The notes under the pieces: generated by a model
The model's database searches: none
Seen by the model: the letters and a program-made list of their open reading frames with translations, nothing else
Told to the model about the DNA's origin: nothing
Translations under genes and position numbers: made by a program
Shown here: in pieces, positions 1 through 5,204 of the stretch
How positions within the stretch are numbered: the first letter of the stretch is position 1
How the letters are laid out: the number at the start of each line of letters is the position of its first letter
NCBI GenBank assembly: GCA_031287585.1
Contig: JAITST010000042.1
Coordinates: 1 to 5,204 of the forward strand
Reading direction: 5' to 3'
Source of the DNA: Planctomycetaceae bacterium
GTDB lineage: Bacteria; Planctomycetota; Planctomycetia; Pirellulales; Thermoguttaceae
Length of the DNA: 5,204 bases

Positions 1-516
1 CCGTACTGGCACTGGACAGCACTTATATTAAAGTGCATCCTGACGGTATGGGTGCGCCAAAAAAAAAGAGCGCAATCCATCGGAAAAAGCCGGGCAGGTC
101 ATACCACAAAAATTCACGCCGCCGTTGCCGATGTGACGATGCCGATTGCCCGTCATTTGTCATCGGGAGCGGCTGGCGATTCGCCGGAAGGACAGAAGTT
201 GATGGAACAAATACCGAAAATGCTTTGTTACAAAAAACCGTTGCTGATGGATAAAGCGTATGAGGGTGATGAATGCCGTCGGAAGGTGAGAGAATGCGGA
301 ATGAAGCCGGTTGTCCCTCCGAAAAGTAACAGAGTCAAACCGCGGCGTTATAGTAAATCATTGTATAAGCACCGTAACATTGTTGAACGTTATTTCCGTA
401 ACATCAAAGAATTCCGGCGTATGTTTACTCGTTACGATAAATTAGATGAAACCTATAACGCCTTCGTCACCTTCGCTCATATCGCCATCTATCTGAGATA
501 TTAGCGTCAACACTAA
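1..516 (+). mobile_element. IS5-family (IS427/IS1031-like) insertion sequence, 3' part
   Basis: The window opens inside an insertion sequence whose left end lies outside it. Identification rests on the transposase, which carries the IS5-family catalytic core. The element appears to end shortly after the transposase stop codon, within the next dozen or so bases, as is usual for these compact elements. A CTAG tetranucleotide follows at 517-520; as I recall, CTAG-type targets are used by the IS427 subgroup, so this may be the target duplication. The left copy cannot be seen. The exact right boundary is inferred, not proven. The element points towards the 3' end of the neighbouring pgpH gene and does not interrupt it. 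Confidence 0.8.
3..504 (+). CDS. IS5-family DDE transposase, C-terminal part, in two frames joined at an A9 run
   Basis: This encodes the transposase that cuts and joins the ends of the IS. The first segment (frame of position 3) reads LALDSTYIKVHPDG, containing the first catalytic Asp (codon 15-17) and the family's typical context. At the nine-A run at 59-67 the homology moves to the frame of position 52, continuing QSIGKSRAGHTTKIHAAV to the stop at 502-504. In the second frame, numbered from the GTG at 52, Asp67 in LLMDKAYEGDE is the second catalytic residue. Tyr105-Arg108-Glu112-Lys119 matches the Y-2-R-3-E-6-K signature of the IS4/IS5 superfamily exactly, with Glu112 the third catalytic residue. 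The change of frame needs +1 or -2. IS427-group elements commonly split the transposase over two frames at such a run, so slippage may restore the full protein. A decayed copy is the alternative. The N-terminal part lies outside the window. Confidence 0.88.
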   Translation, partial: YWHWTALILKCILTVWVRQKKRAQSIGKSRAGHTTKIHAAVADVTMPIARHLSSGAAGDSPEGQKLMEQIPKMLCYKKPLLMDKAYEGDECRRKVRECGMKPVVPPKSNRVKPRRYSKSLYKHRNIVERYFRNIKEFRRMFTRYDKLDETYNAFVTFAHIAIYLRY

Positions 517-520
517 CTAG
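505..520 (+). repeat. Probable right terminal inverted repeat of the IS and CTAG target
   Basis: Immediately after the transposase stop the sequence reads GCGTCAACACTAACTAG. Its complement begins CTAGTTAGTGTTGAC, which resembles the ends I recall for IS427-like elements, where the terminal repeat carries a TTGAC motif. The left end is outside the window, so the repeat cannot be paired and the boundary stays provisional. The rest of the gap to pgpH (521-592) is AT-rich, contains a second CTAGG at 553-557, and holds no gene or strong terminator that I can see. Confidence 0.35.
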
Positions 521-592
521 GAAAAATAAGTTTTTTGTTCCTTAAAACCTTACTAGGCAAGTTATATGTCTTTCGTTTTTCCGTAGGTTTGG

Positions 593-3034
593 TCACGGCT
601 GTACTAACGGCATCATCGTTGTAGTTGCACCGACTGTGCCGCTGCCTGTTCCGCGTTCTACGTCTAATTGTTCACCGCGTGCTTCAATTACCTCTTGTCC
701 GGGGTAACGTATTCTTCCGTGTTTTATGGCGATTAACGAATTGATGATGCTATTCTCTACCGTTTTCAACTCGCTCAACGTCAAGCCGCTTTCGTCAAAC
801 TGACCGTCTTCGAGTTTCTGCTTCGTTATCTGCCGTACCATACTTTCAATCTTACCCGGCGAGTTCCCTTCCATACTTCTACACGCCGACTCCGACGCGT
901 CGGCTATCATCAGAATCACCGCCTCCTTACTCTGCGGCTTCGGTCCCGGATAACGAAACGTCCCCTCCTCAATATCACCGTTACCCGCCTCCTTACTCAA
1001 CTTCATCGCACGCCCGTAAAAGAACGACACAAGCGATGTCCCGTGATGTTGTTCAATCAAATCAATGAGTGCTTTGGGCAAACGATGTTGACGGGCAAGG
1101 TCAGCACCGTCTTTAACGTGAGCGACAATAACTAACGTACTCATTCGCGGCTCAAGCATACTATGCAAGTTACTACCCGACCCCTGATTTTCCGCAAAAT
1201 ACTCCGGCTTGAAAATTTTCCCGATGTCGTGAAAATACGCGCCGACACGTGTCATCAAGCCCCTAGCACCAATCGTATCCGCCGCCGCTTCCGCAATCGT
1301 TCCAACTTGCATCGAATGACTATACGTTGCCGGCGCACGATGAACAAGTTCCTGTAACAACGGATGTGAAACGTCGCCCAGTTCCAGCAAACTCATATCC
1401 GTCATTATCCCAAACGGACGTTCAATAAACGGCAACAAACCGCTCATAATAAAACCAGCCATCACCGACCAAAATATATTCAGCCCCGCTTCCCAAAGCA
1501 GAAATGAATCAAGCGGACGTTCTTCAATCATACCAACTAAAATTGTCAGTATGAACGCAACACAACCGCCAATCGCGCCAACAATCACCAATTTATTTCT
1601 CGTCCGCAAACGTCCAAGTTGAGTCGCAACCGATGCCGTTGTACCGAGCAATATAATCGGAATACCAATCCCGCCGCCGTCCGCGATTGAAAACACAATC
1701 ACCTGCATCAGCGTTAGCACGAGTGCAAATTCCCACGAATACATAATCGCGATACACTGCACAAACAAAAGCAGCGGTACAAGTTCCCATTGTCCGACTT
1801 CCGACGTGAATAACTGAAACGTCCGCCCGACAACAATCGTCCCAACAAACGCCGACAACAACGATGCCGCGGAACCGAGCGTTTTCGGTTTTCGACGTTC
1901 ACGCCGGTAAATGAACGCCCACGCCAGTATGAACAGCGTAATGAGTAACGCGCACGTTGAAATAAACCGCACAACTTTATCGTGAACAGGTAACTTTTTG
2001 ATATACTCACGATGTTCTTCACGTAGAATCTCGAATTTCTTCGTATCAATCGGTTCGCCAGCCGCAACCAGCACCGACTGTCCCGGAATGAGCGGTACCA
2101 TAATAACCGGCACATTGTTGACAGCCTGCCGCAGCGCATCGTTAGTCGCGGTTAAATCCTCACGCAACGTTCCCTTAAACGTTTTACCGAGTTGCGGACG
2201 TAACCACTGATATAACGCTCTCGCGAAGTCGTCGCTATGTTCCTTCGGAACTGAATCCATCTTGAACTCTTGTGACATCGTCGTCAGAAAACGAGTACCG
2301 TCACCAATTAGCGCGTCACTCACCCGAACCGGAACCGCAAATCCAGAGTCGCCGCCTTTGCCGTAAACCAAAATTTGTTCCTGATCACCGTCAAGCATCG
2401 AGTAATCAAGTTTGATGAGCAAACCGTTTTTCTCCATTGATCCGAACGCTCGTGCCAACTTCATCTCAAAATTTTGAAACGTCGGAAACAACGCTTTGTA
2501 AGTAGAACGGAATTTATCAAACGCGTCTTTCGGATTCGACGGCGTTTCTGTGTCGGCAACATCAGGCATAAGAAATTGCCCCCAGGTAGTTTTTCCGGTA
2601 GGCGGCAATTTTTCGTAAGAGTCGGCGTTGACCAGTGACGCGATTTCGTTACTCATTGCCTGTCGAAGTTGGTTGAGCGATTCCGGTTCGTTGACAAAGT
2701 AATGTTTAAGTTTCGCCCGCGCCTCAGCCATCGCCATTCGCCGCCCGTCTTCGTCCGGCACAGAAAATTCGGTTTGACAAACGATGTTTCGCTGAGGGAC
2801 GGTATGCGGACGGTAGCCAAGCGGCGGATTCCACGCACCGATAACGTAACAGGTGACAATGACGGAAACGACGACCAAAAAGAACAAAGCAAGTTTGTTT
2901 TCCTTACACAATTCCTGCCACCACTGCGTATGCCACGACGGTTTAACAACGACCGCGGCAACGCGCTCGCTACGTGTACGCTTCTGCCCTGACGTAACTG
3001 GCAAGTTAACAGTAGTGTTGTTAGTTTGAATCAT
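593..3034 (-). CDS. pgpH: PgpH-type 7TM-HD cyclic di-AMP phosphodiesterase
   Basis: This is an inner-membrane HD-domain hydrolase of the PgpH/YqfF family, whose characterised members cleave the second messenger cyclic di-AMP to pApA. Numbering is from the Met at 3034 (813 aa). A basic N-terminus with RTRSERVA leads into one membrane helix at about 48-68. An extracytoplasmic 7TMR-HDED domain spans about 69-353. Seven further helices follow at about 354-376, 386-409, 416-433, 434-452, 454-474, 480-502 and 513-538. The cytoplasmic HD domain runs to about 779 and has all expected metal ligands: His573 (YSHSMQ), His602-Asp603 (FHDIGK), His639 (VAHVKDG), His663-His664 (EQHHGT) and Asp712 (MIADAS). 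FRYPGPKPQSKEA is also typical. The tail is Gly/Thr-rich. The frame is open to an ATG at 3139 (848 aa). I prefer 3034 because the extra 35 codons include AGA, ATA and CTA, cover a terminator-like hairpin, and lack a ribosome binding site; 3034 also lacks a clear one. The substrate is assigned by family. Confidence 0.93.
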   Translation of the reverse strand: MIQTNNTTVNLPVTSGQKRTRSERVAAVVVKPSWHTQWWQELCKENKLALFFLVVVSVIVTCYVIGAWNPPLGYRPHTVPQRNIVCQTEFSVPDEDGRRMAMAEARAKLKHYFVNEPESLNQLRQAMSNEIASLVNADSYEKLPPTGKTTWGQFLMPDVADTETPSNPKDAFDKFRSTYKALFPTFQNFEMKLARAFGSMEKNGLLIKLDYSMLDGDQEQILVYGKGGDSGFAVPVRVSDALIGDGTRFLTTMSQEFKMDSVPKEHSDDFARALYQWLRPQLGKTFKGTLREDLTATNDALRQAVNNVPVIMVPLIPGQSVLVAAGEPIDTKKFEILREEHREYIKKLPVHDKVVRFISTCALLITLFILAWAFIYRRERRKPKTLGSAASLLSAFVGTIVVGRTFQLFTSEVGQWELVPLLLFVQCIAIMYSWEFALVLTLMQVIVFSIADGGGIGIPIILLGTTASVATQLGRLRTRNKLVIVGAIGGCVAFILTILVGMIEERPLDSFLLWEAGLNIFWSVMAGFIMSGLLPFIERPFGIMTDMSLLELGDVSHPLLQELVHRAPATYSHSMQVGTIAEAAADTIGARGLMTRVGAYFHDIGKIFKPEYFAENQGSGSNLHSMLEPRMSTLVIVAHVKDGADLARQHRLPKALIDLIEQHHGTSLVSFFYGRAMKLSKEAGNGDIEEGTFRYPGPKPQSKEAVILMIADASESACRSMEGNSPGKIESMVRQITKQKLEDGQFDESGLTLSELKTVENSIINSLIAIKHGRIRYPGQEVIEARGEQLDVERGTGSGTVGATTTMMPLVQP

Positions 3035-3041
3035 ACGATAG

Positions 3042-3069
3042 ATTTTACCACGTAACGACACGGACGCAA
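3042..3069 (-). promoter_or_regulatory. Possible pgpH promoter with -10 abutting the preferred start
   Basis: On the minus strand TTGCGT (3069-3064) and TAAAAT (3047-3042) are separated by 16 bases. The -10 matches consensus at five of six positions, the -35 at three. Transcription would begin almost at the A of the ATG at 3034, giving a leaderless or nearly leaderless message, which would fit the missing ribosome binding site. This is a sequence match only. A perfect TTGACA at 3099-3094 lies further upstream but has no good -10 at normal spacing. Confidence 0.25.
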
Positions 3070-3106
3070 GAGGTAGGGGAAGAAATTTAGGTATGTCAAT
3101 TCTGCT

Positions 3107-3136
3107 AAAACCGATATAATGCCCCGTTATATCCGG
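3107..3136 (-). terminator. Terminator-like hairpin between araA and pgpH
   Basis: Read on the minus strand, CCGGATATAA and TTATATCGG pair around a seven-base loop (3126-3120). The seven inner pairs (3127-3133 with 3113-3119) are perfect, and two more C-G pairs form if one G is bulged. Four U follow directly (3110-3107). The hairpin starts about 29 bases after the araA stop. It is AT-rich with a short U tract, so termination may be partial. It falls inside the longest possible pgpH reading frame, which argues for the shorter pgpH start. It could instead be an operator. Confidence 0.4.
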
Positions 3137-3164
3137 CATAATCGCGACATTGTACCAGAAAAAT

Positions 3165-4673
3165 CTATCGTGCCGTTACCGCCCGGTTGAGCATATAATA
3201 AACCTCGTTGAGCCGCAGGTCGTGCTTGAATGAATCAATCGTCGTCTCTGCGTTGATTTTCAACAGTTCGACATCGGCGAGTTCCGCGTAGTCTTCAAAG
3301 TATTCCGCTGTTAAATCGTATGAAAACGACGTGTGATGTGTTCCGCCTGCCTGAATCCAAGCGCGAGCGGCGGTTTGCAAGTTCGGTCGCGGTGTCCAGA
3401 ACGCCCTCGCGACGGGGAGTTTCGGCAAATCCGCTTCCGGCGGTACGCAATCCACTTCGTTCACAATTAACCGAAAACGGTTTCCCATATCGACAATCGT
3501 CGCCGCAACACCGGCTCCCTCGTGAGCGGTAAAAACCAGCCGCGCCGGGTCTGCCTTCCCGCCGATACCAAGCGGATGAACTTCCAGACGCGGTTTCTCC
3601 GCCGTAATCGAAGGACAAACTTCAAGCATGTGCGCCTGCAAAATCGCACCCTTTCCCTTGAAATGATAAACATAGTCTTCAAGAAACGATGTCCCGCCCG
3701 ACAACCCATTCGCCATCACCTTCATCGTTCGCAGCAACGCCGCCGTCTTCCAATCGCCCTCCGCGCCGAATCCGTAACCGTCGTTCATCAGCCGCTGCGA
3801 AGCCAGCCCCGCCAGTTGGTTCAACCCGTGCAAGTCATCGAAGTTTGTCGTGAACGCTTTTGCGTTTGCCTCTTCGAGAACCCGCCGTAACGCGATTTCG
3901 ATTCTCGCCGCCTCACGCACTTGATTGTGTTTCGAGCCGCCTTTTCCGGCTTCATCCGCAAACGTGTAAAGCGATTCGTACCCGGCGATGAGTTTATCAA
4001 TCTGCGTGTCGGTAACGGCTGCGACCGCCTTCGCCAAATCACCCACCGGACAATAATCGACGTGATAATTGAACACCATTTCCGCTTCGACTTTATCGCC
4101 GTCGGTAACAGCGACATTGTTCATATTGTCGCCGAACCGCAGGATTTTCATTCCTTGCGAATCCTTCCACGCGGCACAGACACGCATCCAAACGGCGATT
4201 CGCTCTTGGACATCGGCATCTTCCCAGTACCCGACAACCACTTTACGCGGCTTTCGCATCCGGCTCATGATGTAGCCGAACTCCCTATCGCCGTGTGCGC
4301 TCTGATTGAGATTCATATAGTCCATATCAATTTCAGACCACGGGATTTCGCGTTGAAATTGCGTATGGAGGTGCAAGAGCGGTTGGCGCAGCGATTTCAA
4401 AGCGTCAATCCACATTTTGGCGGGAGAAAACGTGTGCATCCAAGTGATGATACCGACACAGGATTTGGAATTGTTTGCCTGACGGAATTGAGCCGAAATC
4501 TCCGCTTGGGAATTGACCGTTCCCTTATAGACAATTTTGAACGGCAGTTGACCGCTCCGATTGAGACCGTCCACCATCGCCATCGAATGGGCATCGACCT
4601 GTTTGACCGTCTCGCCGCCGTAAAGGAGTTGCGCTCCCGTTACAAACCATATTTCAAAGTTATCGAAGTTCAT
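3165..4673 (-). CDS. araA: L-arabinose isomerase
   Basis: AraA is a cytoplasmic Mn-dependent isomerase converting L-arabinose to L-ribulose, the first step of the bacterial arabinose pathway. The protein begins MNFDNFEIWFVTGAQLLYG, the hallmark AraA N-terminus, and is 502 aa, matching the roughly 500 aa of E. coli AraA. The metal and catalytic motifs are intact: Glu305 in GFGAEGDWKTAALLR, Glu332 in GGTSFLEDYVYHF, His348 in AHMLEVCPS, and His446-His447 in GGTHHTSF. The frame stays open upstream to a GTG at 4808, but that start lies between the -35 and -10 of the likely promoter. The ATG at 4673 has a good ribosome binding site and the expected N-terminus. No araB, araD, transporter or regulator is visible next to it, so the rest of the pathway must be encoded elsewhere. 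pgpH follows downstream on the same strand. Activity on D-galactose, known for some AraA enzymes, cannot be judged from sequence. Confidence 0.97.
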   Translation of the reverse strand: MNFDNFEIWFVTGAQLLYGGETVKQVDAHSMAMVDGLNRSGQLPFKIVYKGTVNSQAEISAQFRQANNSKSCVGIITWMHTFSPAKMWIDALKSLRQPLLHLHTQFQREIPWSEIDMDYMNLNQSAHGDREFGYIMSRMRKPRKVVVGYWEDADVQERIAVWMRVCAAWKDSQGMKILRFGDNMNNVAVTDGDKVEAEMVFNYHVDYCPVGDLAKAVAAVTDTQIDKLIAGYESLYTFADEAGKGGSKHNQVREAARIEIALRRVLEEANAKAFTTNFDDLHGLNQLAGLASQRLMNDGYGFGAEGDWKTAALLRTMKVMANGLSGGTSFLEDYVYHFKGKGAILQAHMLEVCPSITAEKPRLEVHPLGIGGKADPARLVFTAHEGAGVAATIVDMGNRFRLIVNEVDCVPPEADLPKLPVARAFWTPRPNLQTAARAWIQAGGTHHTSFSYDLTAEYFEDYAELADVELLKINAETTIDSFKHDLRLNEVYYMLNRAVTAR

Positions 4674-4682
4674 AATAAATAT

Positions 4683-4690
4683 TCCTTTCT
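4683..4690 (-). promoter_or_regulatory. araA ribosome binding site
   Basis: The minus strand reads AGAAAGGA, with the AAGGA core ending nine bases before the ATG at 4673. This decides the araA start against the in-frame GTG at 4808, which would add 45 residues unlike any AraA N-terminus. Confidence 0.8.
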
Positions 4691-4749
4691 TAATCTTCCC
4701 CCAAAAAACTTCCCGAACGGTTTCAGGACATTGGATTAACCATTCTATC

Positions 4750-4779
4750 AAAAAAATCGGTTGCCGCGCCAACTGGCAA
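4750..4779 (-). promoter_or_regulatory. Hairpin plus U7 in the araA leader, possible attenuator
   Basis: In the putative araA leader RNA, UUGCC (4779-4775) can pair with GGCAA (4765-4761) around a nine-base loop. Alternative, mutually exclusive stems are GUUG with CAAC (4772-4769 with 4762-4759 approximately) and GCC with GGC. Four bases later come seven U (4756-4750). A hairpin followed by a U tract about 80 bases before the start codon looks like a weak terminator placed for attenuation. The stem is short, so this may be chance or a protein-binding site. I see no known riboswitch consensus. Confidence 0.3.
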
Positions 4780-4790
4780 TGCAAACGTGA

Positions 4791-4819
4791 AGTGTAAACG
4801 CTATCCACTGGTTTGTCAA
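4791..4819 (-). promoter_or_regulatory. Likely araA promoter
   Basis: On the minus strand a perfect TTGACA -35 (4819-4814) and TACACT -10 (4796-4791) are separated by exactly 17 bases, the sigma-70 optimum. The start of transcription would fall near 4784, giving a leader of about 110 bases before the araA ATG. The -35 is flanked by the short inverted repeat CACT...AGTG (4822-4819 and 4809-4806), which might be part of an operator. No regulator gene is in the window to suggest which protein would bind. Confidence 0.6.
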
Positions 4820-4946
4820 GTGTTTTAAGAATAAGAATTGAAACTGTTGCCCGATTGACACCACTTGTGGTTTTTAATTTTCAACGATTTAGGTTGCAAT
4901 TCAGCAAACTGGCTATTAGTTAATATTCATAAGTTTATAATATTGA

Positions 4947-4970
4947 AGTTGCTGTATTGACATAGCAACT
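4947..4970. repeat. Perfect 7-bp inverted repeat between the right-edge gene and araA
   Basis: AGTTGCT (4947-4953) and AGCAACT (4964-4970) are perfect inverted repeats around ten bases. The repeat begins 16 bases after the stop of the minus-strand gene at the right edge, so it may end that transcript. However, the following minus-strand sequence is only AT-rich with no clean U run, and the stem is short. An operator is the alternative. The rest of 4820-4946 is AT-rich with no gene that I can support; it includes a TATAAT at 4936-4941 on the plus strand without a matching -35. Confidence 0.4.
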
Positions 4971-4986
4971 GGCGGCAGAGAGTTTT

Positions 4987-5204
4987 TTATCTTAACAATT
5001 TGTCCGGTTCTTCCAATGTATATTCGATGTTATCGCCGCTAGTCATCGCCCACGAAAGCGGCTTTTTCTCGATAAATTCCTGAAAATGTTTGATGGTGAT
5101 TGTTTTCTTGTCGCTCTTGAAATCACCTTTTGTAAATTTCGACAATTTCATCTGATCCCAACACAACCAATTCGCTGGCTGATAATCCCAAGTCGTGAAA
5201 TCCG
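4987..5204 (-). CDS. Unidentified protein, C-terminal end (5' part outside window)
   Basis: A minus-strand frame runs from the right edge of the window to a TAA at 4989-4987, encoding at least 71 residues. The visible protein starts DFTTWDYQPANWLCWDQMK and ends EYTLEEPDKLLR. It is rich in Lys, Asp and aromatic residues (four Trp), with no membrane segment, signal peptide or motif that I recognise. The other two minus-strand frames are closed by stops in this stretch. An internal ATG at 5151 preceded by GGGA at suitable spacing could instead start a small 54-residue protein, but the frame upstream of it is also open and protein-like, so a longer gene continuing beyond the window is more likely. 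It is co-oriented with araA but separated by over 300 bases and a strong araA promoter, so a shared operon is not indicated. Function unknown. Confidence 0.6.
   Translation of the reverse strand, partial: DFTTWDYQPANWLCWDQMKLSKFTKGDFKSDKKTITIKHFQEFIEKKPLSWAMTSGDNIEYTLEEPDKLLR

Noticed and set aside
521..592. Terminator for pgpH or the transposase in the convergent gap
   Set aside because: Only weak A/T stems (GGAA...TTCC around A and T runs) are present, with no GC-containing hairpin next to a U tract.
1714..2139. 141-codon minus-strand open frame inside pgpH
   Set aside because: It is an out-of-frame shadow of the pgpH ectodomain and membrane region, rich in Arg, Cys and Ser, with no motif.
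3921..4739. 272-codon plus-strand open frame antisense to araA
   Set aside because: It lies almost wholly opposite araA, whose product is unmistakable. The translation has no recognisable domain, and long antisense shadows are common in genes of this composition.
4674..4808. 45-residue N-terminal extension of araA from the GTG at 4808
   Set aside because: The GTG lies between the -35 and -10 of the likely promoter, has no ribosome binding site, and the extension does not resemble any AraA N-terminus. The ATG at 4673 has a clear AAGGA.
4861..4875. CCACTTGTGG followed by TTTTT as a plus-strand terminator
   Set aside because: The stem is only three or four pairs, and there is no plus-strand gene upstream for it to end.
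4855..4883. Plus-strand TTGACA at 4855-4860 as a promoter
   Set aside because: No -10-like hexamer occurs at 16-18 bases, and no plus-strand gene lies downstream. The TTGACA at 4957-4962 fails for the same reason.
1..5204. CRISPR array, tRNA, rRNA or phage attachment site
   Set aside because: I see no regularly spaced repeats, no cloverleaf-like sequence and no rRNA-like stretch on either strand.

Overview
The window is an ordinary-looking bacterial chromosome segment. It holds two well-recognised minus-strand genes, the 3' part of an insertion sequence running towards them from the left, and the 3' end of an unidentified gene at the right edge. The host is probably Gram-negative and possibly a member of the Planctomycetota. 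That guess rests on the HD-family membrane protein, whose RTRSERVA stretch just before the first membrane helix I associate from memory with planctomycete members. It is low confidence, because no rRNA or other phylogenetic marker is present.

Layout: (1) Positions 1-504, plus strand, are the C-terminal two thirds or so of an IS5-family (IS427/IS1031-like) DDE transposase. It is split between two reading frames at a run of nine A. The likely IS right end and a CTAG target copy follow at about 505-520. (2) Positions 521-592 are a short AT-rich gap between convergent genes. (3) Positions 593-3034 (reading frame open to 3139), minus strand, encode a PgpH-type 7TM-HD phosphodiesterase expected to hydrolyse cyclic di-AMP; every metal-ligand motif of the family is present. 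(4) Positions 3035-3164 separate pgpH from araA. They contain a terminator-like hairpin and a possible pgpH promoter. (5) Positions 3165-4673, minus strand, encode a complete L-arabinose isomerase (AraA). (6) Positions 4674-4986 are an intergenic region with a good ribosome binding site, a near-consensus promoter, a leader with a hairpin followed by seven U, and a 7-bp perfect inverted repeat. (7) Positions 4987-5204, minus strand, are the 3' end of an unrecognised gene.

Functionally, araA is the first step of L-arabinose catabolism (L-arabinose to L-ribulose), but no araB, araD, transporter or regulator is visible beside it. araA and pgpH lie head to tail. The hairpin between them, and the lack of any shine-dalgarno at the upstream pgpH start, suggest they may be separately transcribed rather than a tight operon. 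I do not see a convincing undescribed system. The points most worth checking are the araA leader, the araA-pgpH junction and the A9 frameshift in the transposase.
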